A stretch of DNA of 64,000 bases from Membranipora membranacea (lineage: Eukaryota; Bryozoa; Gymnolaemata; Cheilostomatida; Membraniporidae), in NCBI GenBank assembly GCA_914767715.1, contig OU612071.1, positions 9,967,493-10,031,492 on the forward strand, read 5' to 3'. The notes under the pieces are model-generated. The model worked only from the letters and a program-made list of their open reading frames with translations. It was not told where the DNA came from and made no database searches. The stretch's first letter is position 1, and each line of letters begins with the position of its first letter. Made by a program: the position numbers and the translations under genes. Below are positions 35,583-46,709 of this stretch, piece after piece.

Positions 35583-35662
35583 AATAGCGTCGTAGTGGTG
35601 GATTGAACTTGCTACTCCATGATCAAAAGACATCCACACTAACCACTCAGCCATCCAAGCCC
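35583..35662 (-). repeat. tRNA-like sequence in the inner P element
   Basis: The minus strand reads GGATGGCTGAGTGGTTAGTG (class-II tRNA-type A box) and, about 40 nt later, AAGTTCAATCC (B box). It lies between the transposase stop and the 3' terminal repeat, and is present in both copies, so it was part of the element before they separated. Confidence 0.6.
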
Positions 35663-35924
35663 TAGGATGTAACTTGAAACAGTGCTGACCATAAACCAAC
35701 TGGCAGTTACGCTATGCATAACGCTACACTGCGGGTGGCACAATGACGATACAGGTGGGGACATAATGCAAAGTTATTGAAGCGCAATGTCCTATCTATA
35801 CTGTTTTTTAAATCTATGGTCCCAACCCACATCGTCATTGTGCCACCCGCAGTGTCACGTTTTGCATAGCGTAGCTGCCAGTTGGTTTATGGTCAGCACT
35901 TTTTCAAGTTACAGCTTAGGACTT

Positions 35925-35994
35925 GGATGGCTGAGCGGTAAGTGTGGATGTCTTTTAATCATGGAGTAGCGAGTTCAATCCACCGCTTGGACGC
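35925..35994 (+). repeat. tRNA-like sequence in the outer P element
   Basis: Counterpart of 35583-35662: GGATGGCTGAGCGGTAAGTG, then GAGTTCAATCC. Differences between the two copies fall mostly outside the A and B boxes. Confidence 0.6.
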
Positions 35995-38900
35995 TATTTT
36001 TCAAGTTTTTAATATCTTTTAGGATTTTATACGCTTGTGATACAGGAAGTGCGGTGATAAGGGTGAATCTGTGACATTCATTTTCGTTTTCATTTAAAGC
36101 TGGTCTTCAGTGCACCTTGTTGGATACAGATTGTTGTAGACAAATGTACTTGTATCATATTTATTTACGTCACCCAATGAATCAATCTTCTGAAAAATCA
36201 AATTATGCTAAATACTATGGTTTTATTCTGTAGCCAGTGCGACTATAAAAAAATAGGACAGAGAATAAATTACTTGTCATAACAAGTAGCATACAATATA
36301 TGACAACGCCCTTCAATGATTGACAATTGACAATTACATACCAACAGTAACAATCAAAAATTCTTGTAAAAATGGGGGAAAAAAGCACTGAGAAAGATAT
36401 CTATACTTCAAATGAACAGTAATATATAAAATAGAATTACTGTTGATATTAGACTTACCATAATAATGGAAAGTGCCAGTTGAAAGTAGTGAACGCCACT
36501 GACAAATATTATCTTGACTGCATATTAACGGTAGCAAGTACCTAGAATTACTACTAAACTTAAAATTATTGTTATGATGGAAAAAAACGGATGAAAGTTG
36601 AGACTAGTGAGTAGCACTGAGATATCTTATCTCAATTTTGAGTAGGACAACAGATACTGTAACATTAAAAATTTAAATTATATATTGTGCTGTGTGGAGA
36701 TACCAGCACCAAAGTTATGCTGCTGACCATAGTATGGATTGAGGTGGTAGTATTACAGGGCTGTTGGTTTTTGAACTGGATGAGTTTAGTGTATTCATGA
36801 CGTATTGGGTTTGTTATTGATTTTCTAGTTAGGGTTGCAGTCTGGAGGTGTAGTTTTAATGAGATGTAGGTATTGGCAACGTCTTTTACTAAGGACACAA
36901 AGTGGTTGTCGACACTAAACTCGGATTCCATTAAGTGTGGTTGGATGGTTGGGAAGAGGGTTTTGGATTCAGGTAAGAGGGAGTCCATGACTGTGGTCAT
37001 CAGCATAAACCGTGGTGCTGGTACATTTAGGCTGTCCCCAAACTCTCTCACAAACATTTTGTGAGCTTTCTCAGCAGCCATACATATCATATAACATGAC
37101 TTACTTGGCTTGATTAAGCCACCACAGTCTTTCATATGGAGTAGACTTGTAATGCCTTCACCTATGCTGTCCGCATCGCTCTCTATAAGGCATTGGACAC
37201 ACTGCTTACATGTTCTTGACAGTCGCCTTAGCGATTTGATAACAAATCTAGCCACATAGGCCACACGGTTTTCGGTGAGGAGAGATAGGTGTTCATCATC
37301 GATCTTATATTATCCGTGGTCTTCCAGGAACATAGCCTCCTCTACCGCCTGTTCATTGGTAAGAAGCAAAAGAGATCAAAAGAAAGAGAACTAACTAAAA
37401 TATTATCAGTATCACCTTCTCCAATCTAACCTTTTTTTTTGCAAATTGTAAACCAAAAGTTGTCCAACCATGGAGCATGGAAAGGCAACTCAGATCCAAC
37501 TCACACAGCAGGTTCAAACTAGCAACATGTCACCGTATCACCTCATTTTTATGTTGGTATCATTTAGTGTTATCCTAACTTTGATTAACACTGTCATGTG
37601 TAGTTGAGAAGTGTATGTATGAAGGCCCCTTAACCAAATGTTTGTTAACTGCGCTAAGATGGTCAATATAACTCTCTTACAGGTATTATGATGAAACTTA
37701 CACGAGTTTCGTCGAGAGGAAGGGTGATTCCAGTTTCAGTTTGTGTAATGCTGTTTTTTATCTGCAGGTATTTGTATGCTGACTGGAACTGTGAGACAGT
37801 TGGGTTGTTCGAGAAGCCATGGAATTGCCTAATGCTGTTGAAAAACAGCTCCAGGTGATCCTGGCTAAACTTATATGTCAGTATGTATCTGTAACAGAAT
37901 GCACACAAATATTTACTCCTCCGATCATATACAGGCAGAGGATGATATATGTCTTACCTTCAAGCTAGAGCTAGAGTCTGATAGACAAATTATCAATTTC
38001 CTTAAGTTACACATTGAAAGGTCTATGTCAACAGGGTGTGTAAATCTAAGAATTACTGTAGCTGTGCCTGGTCTCCATCAAGCAACCCTGCTAGCCGTCT
38101 CATCGAAGCTATATTACATAGCATCCCCAAGAATCCAGTCTTATGTTGGGATTCAACCATGAGCCAGGCATGTAGAGTTTGGTGAGAGAGCACTCGATAT
38201 CATGTAGCCCCTGTAGCACTCTAGATTTTTTTCTTCTAGTCAGAGGGGCCTTCCAACCGGAGGCTTTCGTATGTCTACTGTTCAGGATATCAAACAATCT
38301 GGAATAGAAGATAAAAAGATAAGATGATTATTCTGGAAACTTGAGGGGCTGGTTTCAAATAGAGACTTAGCTGGCCTTTCACGGCTGCTAAAATCCAGCT
38401 CAAGCTTAATGTCTGCTACATACAATTTAGCAGACATTTAGCCGAATCCTAACTGAAACCAGCCCCAGGACTCCAATGGAATATATCTACAGTTGGATTT
38501 TTCATCACTGATCATTTGGCACATAGCCCATCATCAATTTTTGTAACAGCTCATGAAATATTCTAAATTCCATCCTTTACAAAGCCCAACAACTGTATAA
38601 TTAAATTAAATTGAGTCTTAATACCTATCCATCTGTAAGATGTATTTACAGGTCCCCTCTACTTCTTCAAAGCCATCAATTTTCAACCCATGGCATAGTT
38701 TTATCCCCATAGCTGTACTCTGAGAGAGCGTCTGTGCGGCAATTTTGACCTTCATTTCGTTGTTTTTGTATTCGATATGATTTTTTGTCAGGCGGTTTCC
38801 GGCACATGTACCCTCCTTATCCTGAACAGCTACCAGCATCTTTAACAGATCCCACCGGATTTGCTAGGAAATACAAATCAATAATAACTCACAGCTGACT

Positions 38901-40174
38901 TAGAACATAAGGACGCCTTTAGCTCTTCATAGCCCAATTTCTTAACCAACTTGAGGGCAGGCAGTAAAAATATATTTAATTTGTGTGACGCTATGAAAAA
39001 TATGAGTAAACGACATTATATGGATAAGGATAATTTGACAATTTTATCATCCATATTGATAGTAGTCATAGTGATCGTCAGTAATGAGATCAATAGACAG
39101 TTTTCTGAGCTCTGTTTGGGCCTGAGTTCAGAGTTGTCCTCTCTCCGGTTTGGTACTTTCAACCCACGCCGCATAGGAAAAACGTGCTGAAAACTGGGTT
39201 ATCTTGATAACCGCTTATAATAGGATAAAAATTATTTTTGATTCGGAATCTGCAGCATTGAAAACTCATATGGACATAGTTTGGGAAATCATTTTAGTAT
39301 TTGGATAGCCAATTATAGCATTTTCTGCCTGTTTTGCGGACGATTCACTGAAATACAGATTTATCAACATTCAAGCCTCCAACGATTTGGTAACCCTGTC
39401 TCCCAGGGTTTTCAATGGTGCAGACTCTGAATCAAAAATCAGCTTTATGATAACATAAGCGGTTTTCAAGATAACCCTCTTTCAGCACGTTTTTCCTATG
39501 CGGCGTGGGTTAAAAGTACCAAACTGGAGAGAGGACAACTCCCAATTTAGGCATAAATAAGAGCTCTGAAAACTGTCTATACAAACACATACATACATGA
39601 AACATTCTAAAGATCTAAATGATAGGTGGATATGTTACCTCATCGTTGTCATTGTACATGAGCTGGAGTTTCCCCCACGCATTCCTGTGTAGTTTTAGCA
39701 TGTGGCATGCATCTAGTATCACACAAATCTCAGTGTTGTCAGCAGGGTTTGTGAAGGTGGATTTCATCTCAGGATAAGTGATGCTGGCTTCAAGGTGTTT
39801 GAGAGTATTGATGTTGACTGGTGGACCCTCACAGGTGAATGTCACAACTTTGACCCCAGTCCTATGAATTAAATGAAGGCACTCTCTGATATAATCAGCT
39901 TGTTGAACAGCGGAGATGCCCTTAAACAAGAAATAACCTAACGGAATTTTGAGGTGTGCATTTATGCCAACAGCCATGAACACAACAGCATCCTTAGCAA
40001 GGCCTTTACCGCCATGACTTGTTCTAAAAAAAAATGAGCACAAACTTTTAACCTTCATTCAAAATATTTCAGACCATGTATCAACATTTAAAGGCATTCA
40101 AATGCAATAAGAAGGTTCAATTTGATACCACCAAGTTGTCATTTAAGTTGGAAACGATTTACTCCAGCTTATCA

Positions 40175-40222
40175 GATGAAACCATAGATATAAAAAAGGT
40201 TTTTGATATCTATGGATGTAAC
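40175..40222. mobile_element. second excision-footprint-like palindrome
   Basis: GATGAAAC (40175-40182) and GATGTAAC (40215-40222), 7 of 8 identical, flank a 32-nt imperfect palindrome starting CATAGATAT and ending ATATCTATG, again the outermost bases of P-like ends head to head. It lies in an intron of the outer transposase gene, in a segment the inner copy lacks. Confidence 0.6.
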
Positions 40223-40360
40223 GGTAAATTTACCCTAGCATCCAGTACTTGAATGTTGAATAAGTTTGGACTAATGGACTATAAGTTAAACAATGAAGAG
40301 GAAACTTTTGAAGCGTATTCTCACCCAAAAAATTTGTCGTTTAGCTTATCATATGATGCA

Positions 40361-40651
40361 TGCACTGAATTAGATTCTTCTCTTAGAATGGAAATAGTAT
40401 CATAGCGTTATACGGTTAGGACACTAAACACAGGGACCCATCTGACCGTTATCTGATTGGCTGTCCCTAGTAGCATGAATAATTAGCCTGAGAAATTGTC
40501 TTGTTTACAAAATTGCAAACAGTAATTATACCCCTACAGTGTCGATGATTAGGGCATTTCTAGATTGCTACTAGGGACTGGCTATTTTTGCAAGCCCTTT
40601 GTTTTGCAAAAGAAAGCTAATGATGCTATTCCAGATATGGAAATCAATGGT
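40361..40651. mobile_element. 291-bp insertion in the outer transposase gene
   Basis: Relative to the inner copy, the sequence between TGCA (40357-40360) and TGCA (40652-40655) is extra. It contains a perfect 13-bp inverted pair, GTCCCTAGTAGCA (40463-40475) and its complement (40566-40578), each flanked outside by TGGCT. The right part resembles 3560-3665. No coding frame. Confidence 0.65.
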
Positions 40652-43600
40652 TGCATGTTTTTTTGATAGACATGCCATCCAGCATCAGTGTCACCAGAAG
40701 TGGCCTCTTGAGAGTAGATACATACTGCTTCAGTGAGAAAAAAGAAAGGTCTGTCCATCCAGGCGATGCATCAATCCCAGCACTCCATCTTCTCAGTGTT
40801 CGTGGGGCAGGAAGACTGAATACCTCCCGTACAACCTTGTATGCCATTGAGGAATAGAAATGGACACGTTGGGCAAATTCTCTCACATCTTCAGCGAATC
40901 TGCCTCGCTTCCTATTTCTGATGAGCGCTCTTTGCAAAGCTGAATCAGAAAAGTAATTTGTAAATGACACATCACTCTTTAATTAATTTCCATACACATG
41001 CAAGTTGATTTTTTGCGTTAGTGAATGGGCCTTCAGTGACGAAGTTGAAGTCAACTTGATTGAACAGCAGCTAGGTATTAGTTGGATTTCTTACACAAAC
41101 CATGCTATGCATCACCGCTACAAGTAATTATAAGAGGATATCAGCTAAATTGACCAGTTATTTACAGACAACAGCACAAATTGAAGTAAATGGCCTCACC
41201 AGTCATTCATGCTCGCCAGTGTCTTTTTGGTCCTTCTAAGTTCTCTGCTGGTAACTTTTGTCTTTGCCCTCAAACCTTTAATTGTCTGCTTGGCCCTCCT
41301 GATAGACCCTCTAGCATTCCTGAGCTTCCTCTGAAGTGAGGTTTTCTCTGATGAGTGGCTTGAATTACTGCTTGTAGTTGTAGCGGAATTTGGGATGTTG
41401 GGCAATATTGAAGGGGGAGATTGGGTTGACATAGAAATTAAAGGTGTTGTTCCAGGGCTTATTTTATATTTTCAACTACTCAGATTGTTGGGGGCGTGAC
41501 AGTAACCATATGAGAAGGATGAAGTTGAGGAGTGACTGTCGCCAGAGGGGTTGAGGACAGGCCAGGGGTATTCTGTGTGGGATGCAGTGGTGTTGTAGAA
41601 ATCTGAAAAGTTAGGATGAGGTTGAAGGTATGCTCTAAGAAATATGATTGGTGAATGATGGATGAACATAGATCAACATAATCAAGAAAACTGGGGATGT
41701 AGGGTATTGGAAGGATTGTGATTCGTAGGAGAGATGACCAGTGGAGGATGAGCAACTCCGAATTTCAAACTTCACATCTGTGCAAGACTCTATTTGATAT
41801 TGATACCTGATGTGGCAATAAACAAAACTTTTATCAAATATTCATTGCATAGACAACATAACCCCGACAATACATTCTGGACTTACCAATTCATCACTCT
41901 TAGCAGAATCAGTTGGCAGTGCAGAAGTTGACTTGATTGGAGTGACAATCATCTTTGTATCTGGTGTACTGGGTGGAATGGGAAGTGACGGTGAAGTATA
42001 ATTCAAGGATACTGGGTTGAGGAAGATGTATCTAGGCATAGGTTTATTGCTAGATGAAACCTGTGGTGGTTGACTGAGGATGTATTGAGGCATGCTAGGA
42101 AGAAAAGATGAATGAATAATAGATATTATATATTCCCAAAGCATTATAAGACATATATAGGAGTTATCTCACTTTTTTATATGACTAGACAACTCCTGCA
42201 AATAAATGGAGGGATAGATATGAAGATTTGCATCAGTAATTGAGTTCTTCCAATAATTTATGATGATTCTTTTTGACCGATTTGACAAATGCTTTATCTG
42301 GTCGGAGAAAGTGAGTGAGAAGCAAAGATTAGAGTTTTGATAAAGAATTAAAAGATTAATTAGGAAACCAAGTTGAAGGTGTTATCAGATGACTATGAAT
42401 ACCTGTTACCAAAACAAAAACAGTAGAGTGGTGCCAATTTTTACCAGGCCACACTTAAAACTGTTAATGATCTGACTACGGCCATACTCAGATAGCACAA
42501 TAGATAAGTGAGATAGAAAATTAGGTAAATAACAGTGAAGTTAACTGAATAACTAGAAACATATCTGATAGAGGAATGTCCACAGAAAATAAGGACGACA
42601 CAACTATCAAACTGATTTCTAGAGAGTTTATTGTTTTCTTACCCTGTTCACCTCTGATGAACTTGTGATTGTTTGGTTTGGTGTGATAAGGAGTCTTGAA
42701 GACTGCAACTGCTGATGATTGAGAGTAAGAGATACTGACATGACAAAGGAGAAGTCTTATATTAAGACCAATTTGGTGTATTTCCCGGTACAATGACGGG
42801 GGACGATTCATAAAAATCTAAAGTTTTTTTCGACATTAACTTTCTTGTTCAACGAACTGCTTTGATATAGAGCCAGTAAAGGTGAAGTTTGACTTGGAAA
42901 CATACTTACCATAGTGGCTGCATCATGAGTTGAGAGGTTAGGTTTGGCAGATAGAACCAACTTACTTTGTAGTTGAGTAGTCTTTGTTTGCATGGATGAT
43001 ATAGAGTTGGTAATATGCTTGATAAGGACAGGAATAGTTTGAGTAGGTGAAAGAGATGCCATAACCAGTTTCATTGATGATGTTGATATACCCTGGTGAG
43101 AGTATTGCATACACATTCAATATGTTGTGACAATAATTTTAGCTAATGTACATAATGTTGAGACGCCATTCAATTTAAATTATCTTGACACAGTACCTGA
43201 CAAACAAGTTATGACAATGAATACAATGATGAAATAGGAACCTTAACAAATCAAATGAAAGTAAACTGTGTCTAGAAATGTTTCTGATAAGATGTATGTC
43301 CTCAAAAAAAAGGGACGATACAACTATCAAAGTGACTTCTAGAGCATAACTATTTGGCTTACCCTGTTCAGATTGTGTGATGATGTGATGGTTTGGTTTT
43401 TGTAATGAATGATGAGGTATCAAAGGAGCTTGTTGATGACAAGTAGAAAAAATGAGTTAATTAGAGCAGAATAGGCTACTGACTTGAGGTAAGCAAGCAC
43501 GATGTAACGGCCGAATTTCAAAGGACAATATATTGGGAGAAAGTATGATGATCTTCAAGAAGGCATTTAGAGTGAGTTATACATGTATTTTATACACTGC

Positions 43601-44961
43601 ATACTTTGACAAATTGTAGTTGGCTACTTACAAAGTTCCGGTTTCTTGAGATTGGCAGCTTTCTCGGTGTCTGGGTTTTAGGCTGAAGAACTGGACCACA
43701 GCAACGTTTACCAGCGGTTGTTAATATCGGTAAGACACGCTTACCAGGGTCGAACTTGCCCGTTTTCGTGAAACAGTCAGGCGTGAAGTGGTCAGAGCAT
43801 AGCACAGCTCTCAGTGGAAGATTTTCTTTCCCTATGCCCAAGTTTTTACACCACTGGACTTGGGCGTCCATATCTTTAGGAAAACTTGGAAATGAACAAA
43901 CTATTATAAACTTCATATCATGAGAGAACAAACTAGAAGTCATTACTGTTTGCATGGACAGGAGTAACTGCATCTCAATCATAATTAGTTAATTGACTAG
44001 TAGAGACAGACAGACAGATGATGATGACTTCGTATATATTCAATCTATTATATATATAATCTATTATATATATATATATATTGACAGTCCCCACTTACTG
44101 ATCAAATCAAATAACCCAATAGCTTGACCTCACCTGGGTGTAATTGTTCTTAACTTCATTCATCTCTAATAGCAGATGATTTGTTTTTCTCTTTGAGAAC
44201 TTAATTCACATAGAGTAGACATAGATAGTAGTCAATCAGTCAAGAAGAAAGTAGTAGAAAGTAATAAGTAGAGTAGAACTTCAGCTGTTGCAACTCACCT
44301 GTGAAGTCTTCTCTCATCATTGGGACCCTGTTTACATTTTACACAAAGTGAAGGCATCTCTTGTTTAGTATGATTGGAAAGTATGATGTATAAAGAAGTT
44401 AGGAAGAAAAGTAGTAGTGCAACAATTAATAAAACATGACTAACACTTTACTCAACTTTACCTTTAATGATGCTAACCTTATCGGAAAGTATCCAATGAA
44501 AGAAGGCCACACTGAGTATAACGACTTCTAAGCCAATCACACTGTTGTAGGAACATGATTGGCTGAAAGGTCGGTTTACTACCAGTCGCGTGATACCCAG
44601 CCTTATGGTCTAGATTGCTTATATTCCTAGACCTGAGGCTAAAGTAGGTATCGTATTATTGGATAGACAGGAGCATCCAATGACCTATCTATACTGTTTG
44701 TAAATCTATGGTCTTTATACATCTTATGACATATGACATTATGACAGTCCATTCAAATTTGAAATCTGCATTCCTGATATTATTGGATAAATGGTAAAAG
44801 CTTAGTCAAGGATCTTATCATGTCATTGTCATTGATAAATCTGGTGGCTGCTGGCAGAGAATAGAAGAGCCTATTTTACAGACAATTTTCAACCCTTTGA
44901 CCACCATTATTTGCATCGGTAAGACATATTATATGCTTAAACTTTGAGTTTTCACACTTAC

Positions 44962-45084
44962 TTTTGTGTTTTGAAGCAAACTGTTGGAGATTCTCCTGAA
45001 ACACCTGAAGCTGTTTAGACATCTGATTTAGCTGGTCCTCTGCTAACTCGGCTCCTTTATTCTTAAGCTTATCATTATGAGCTC
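44962..45084 (-). CDS. SNF8: ESCRT-II subunit SNF8/VPS22, one internal exon
   Basis: A minus-strand exon of 41 codons between a pyrimidine-rich acceptor (TTTTACTGTAG) and donor GTAAGT, both phase 1. It reads NDKLKNKGAELAEDQLNQMS then KQLQVFQENLQQFASKHK. The AEDQLxQMSKQLxxFxxNLxxFASKHK pattern is the highly conserved N-terminal region of SNF8/VPS22, the ESCRT-II subunit that acts on endosomes in sorting ubiquitinated receptors. The exon before it (start Met) should lie at higher coordinates and the following ones at lower coordinates, where the P-like complex begins only about 250 bp away. None of them were found, so the gene is either split by a very long transposon-filled intron or truncated. 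Confidence 0.7.
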
Positions 45085-45149
45085 CTACAGTAAAACCGAA
45101 CAGGTCAAGGTCAATATGATGGCCGTTTGCGATGTGAGTCACACTGACA

Positions 45150-46700
45150 TCGAGACTTCGAGACTACACTATTGTCATGTGTATCTCTGATTGTTTGAGT
45201 GTTCCTGTTAGTTAGTAAAATTGAACTCAGGCCATAACACCAAATTCCTTTGGGTGGCACTGATGCTATACGAATTATCTCACTCTCTGAAGATCAGAGA
45301 TATACATGCACACTGCATATGTATCTCTGATCGTCAGACTGACCCGATACAGTCTTGTGAGCTGTCATCTCCCTCATGAAGATACATTCTTTGGTCAATG
45401 ATGCAAGTGTACACCACATGATCAGAATACTTAGTTTTTTTTGCACTAGGCCATTAGAATGCCAATTTCGACAGACATGACAGGATAACAACATTTGATT
45501 TGAACAAAATATGATCCGTGATACATTTAAACGCAAACGCTTCATATAAGGTTTGAATATCTTAGCTAGCCAGTCTACAAATGAAAGAAATTTTAGGTTT
45601 CTTTCATCAGAACCGGAAGATCATAGTATCGCGATGACCTTAAACCAAGTAGGCCCACAACGTGACCAGACAAAACTGTACTCAGTATATCGGACTAGTA
45701 TGTGCATGTTAAGGGAAACTATTATTATTATTATTATGTGGGAGGACAGTCACCCAGCAATACTTTTCTAATATTGTGCAAACCTTTGTTCTTTATTTCA
45801 GCTATACCGACTCCTCTTCTTCTCATGATTGATGAATGTACAGCACTGGCAGTTTATCTAAAAATCGAGTAATAGAATATATAAATATGCCTAAAACTGC
45901 GTTACAATGAGTGCATGTTGTTAAGATGAGCAGGCATGTCATGTAATTTGTTATATATTGTAGGATCTCTAGGCCCACACCGAATCAGAATAGAGAAATA
46001 TGGTAGGTCATTGGCAATGGCTAGGGAGCTCCCAAGTTTACATGGAAATCAAAATATCACCCAGGAACTCTCTAAAAATAAAATTGAGAAGTATCAATCA
46101 AGGAGTACTTTTACTCCTTGTATCAATAAAACTGTCAAATTATTGACATATATGTATTGTAACCGAGAACTTTAACAACAGAGTTTCAATCTTGGAGGAG
46201 AGTGTGGTTGTAAACTGAGTGAGCTACACACCTGATTGATTTGTTGGCAGACTTCTATACTGCCTGATATGTGTCATATCTTACCCTTAACTCACCTTGT
46301 CAGGGCAGTTCTTTGGCCTAACTCCTACCAGGAGTTCTTGTAATATAATTCTCAAAACAGTGAATTTGCTCTACTGATCTCTAACAGCAGGAACTTCTAG
46401 CCTGTAATCTTTGATTAGTATGAAGGGTTAAACAGACAGCCGTCCTATGAGTATTACCTCTGAATCCAACTACAATACTGAAAGCCCAATCAGTGACTTG
46501 TTAACAACAGTTTAAGCATTTCATTGGTCAATGTTGAAAAAATGATTCAAGTTTTTGGAGAGCTCATTGGTTACTCATTCGGCTGCACAAAAAGTTTGTG
46601 AATTTTGGTAACTTTTGGTGATTGTAGCTACTGTTTGTTTTCCACTCTATTATTGGCAGACATTTAGATAAACCTTCACCCACTTGCATTATCAGAAAGA
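45150..46700. other. no gene seen
   Basis: A minus-strand open frame at 45545-45294 and short plus-strand frames lack recognised domains. A short (ATT)n run lies at 45721-45736. Confidence 0.4.
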
Positions 46701-46709
46701 ACAACCATC

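Larger units (their letters stand above)
29599..35818 (+). mobile_element. inner P-like (THAP) DNA transposon, 6,220 bp
   Basis: The ends match as 34-bp inverted repeats with one mismatch: CATAGATTTAAAAAACAG then TATAGATAGG(T/A)CATTG. GTCCCAAC at 29591-29598 and 35819-35826 is a perfect 8-bp target duplication. CA-starting ends, 8-bp duplications and a THAP-type transposase identify the P superfamily. The element sits inside the end of the outer copy, in opposite orientation. Confidence 0.93.
36665..44357 (-). pseudogene. THAP-domain P-element transposase, outer copy (defective)
   Basis: Minus-strand exons mirror the inner gene: THAP exons 44357-44299 and 43884-43632, linker exon 43432-43363, coiled coil near 41350-41200, catalytic exons near 40967-40661, 40024-39639 and 38867-38628, then about 38300-38040, 37890-37705 and 37370-36665. 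It keeps a Ser/Thr/Pro-rich linker region (41.35-43.13 kb) absent from the inner copy. Damage: one extra base in exon 43432-43363 relative to the inner copy, a 291-bp insertion cutting the first catalytic exon at 40361-40651, and a net -1 deletion near 38160 where the inner copy has its A-run shift. Confidence 0.85.
29496..44710 (-). mobile_element. outer P-like (THAP) DNA transposon, interrupted by a nested copy
   Basis: The transposase-side end is at 44710 (minus strand reads CATAGATTTACAAACAG from there) and the other end is at 29496 (CATAGATTTATAAAACAG). The 59 bp at 29496-29554 resume at 35827: the words before and after the inner element line up with the intact subterminal sequence of the inner copy (ATTATGTCC, then ATCGTCATTGTGCC). 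Without the nested copy and footprint it is about 8.9 kb. No 8-bp target duplication is seen (CATGAACG on the left, GTCTTTAT on the right), so one flank was altered or the ends come from different insertions. Confidence 0.8.

Noticed and set aside
35583-35994. Functional tRNA genes
   Set aside because: A and B boxes are present, but acceptor and T stems do not pair and no anticodon arm fits.
36873-37064. Plus-strand ORF, and its mirror at 34472-34663
   Set aside because: Antisense shadows of the last transposase exon in each P-like copy.
40463-40578. Independent 116-bp MITE with a TGGCT duplication
   Set aside because: Similar sequence at 3.6 kb continues across one supposed end, so the inverted pair is more likely internal to a larger repeat; kept only as a possibility.
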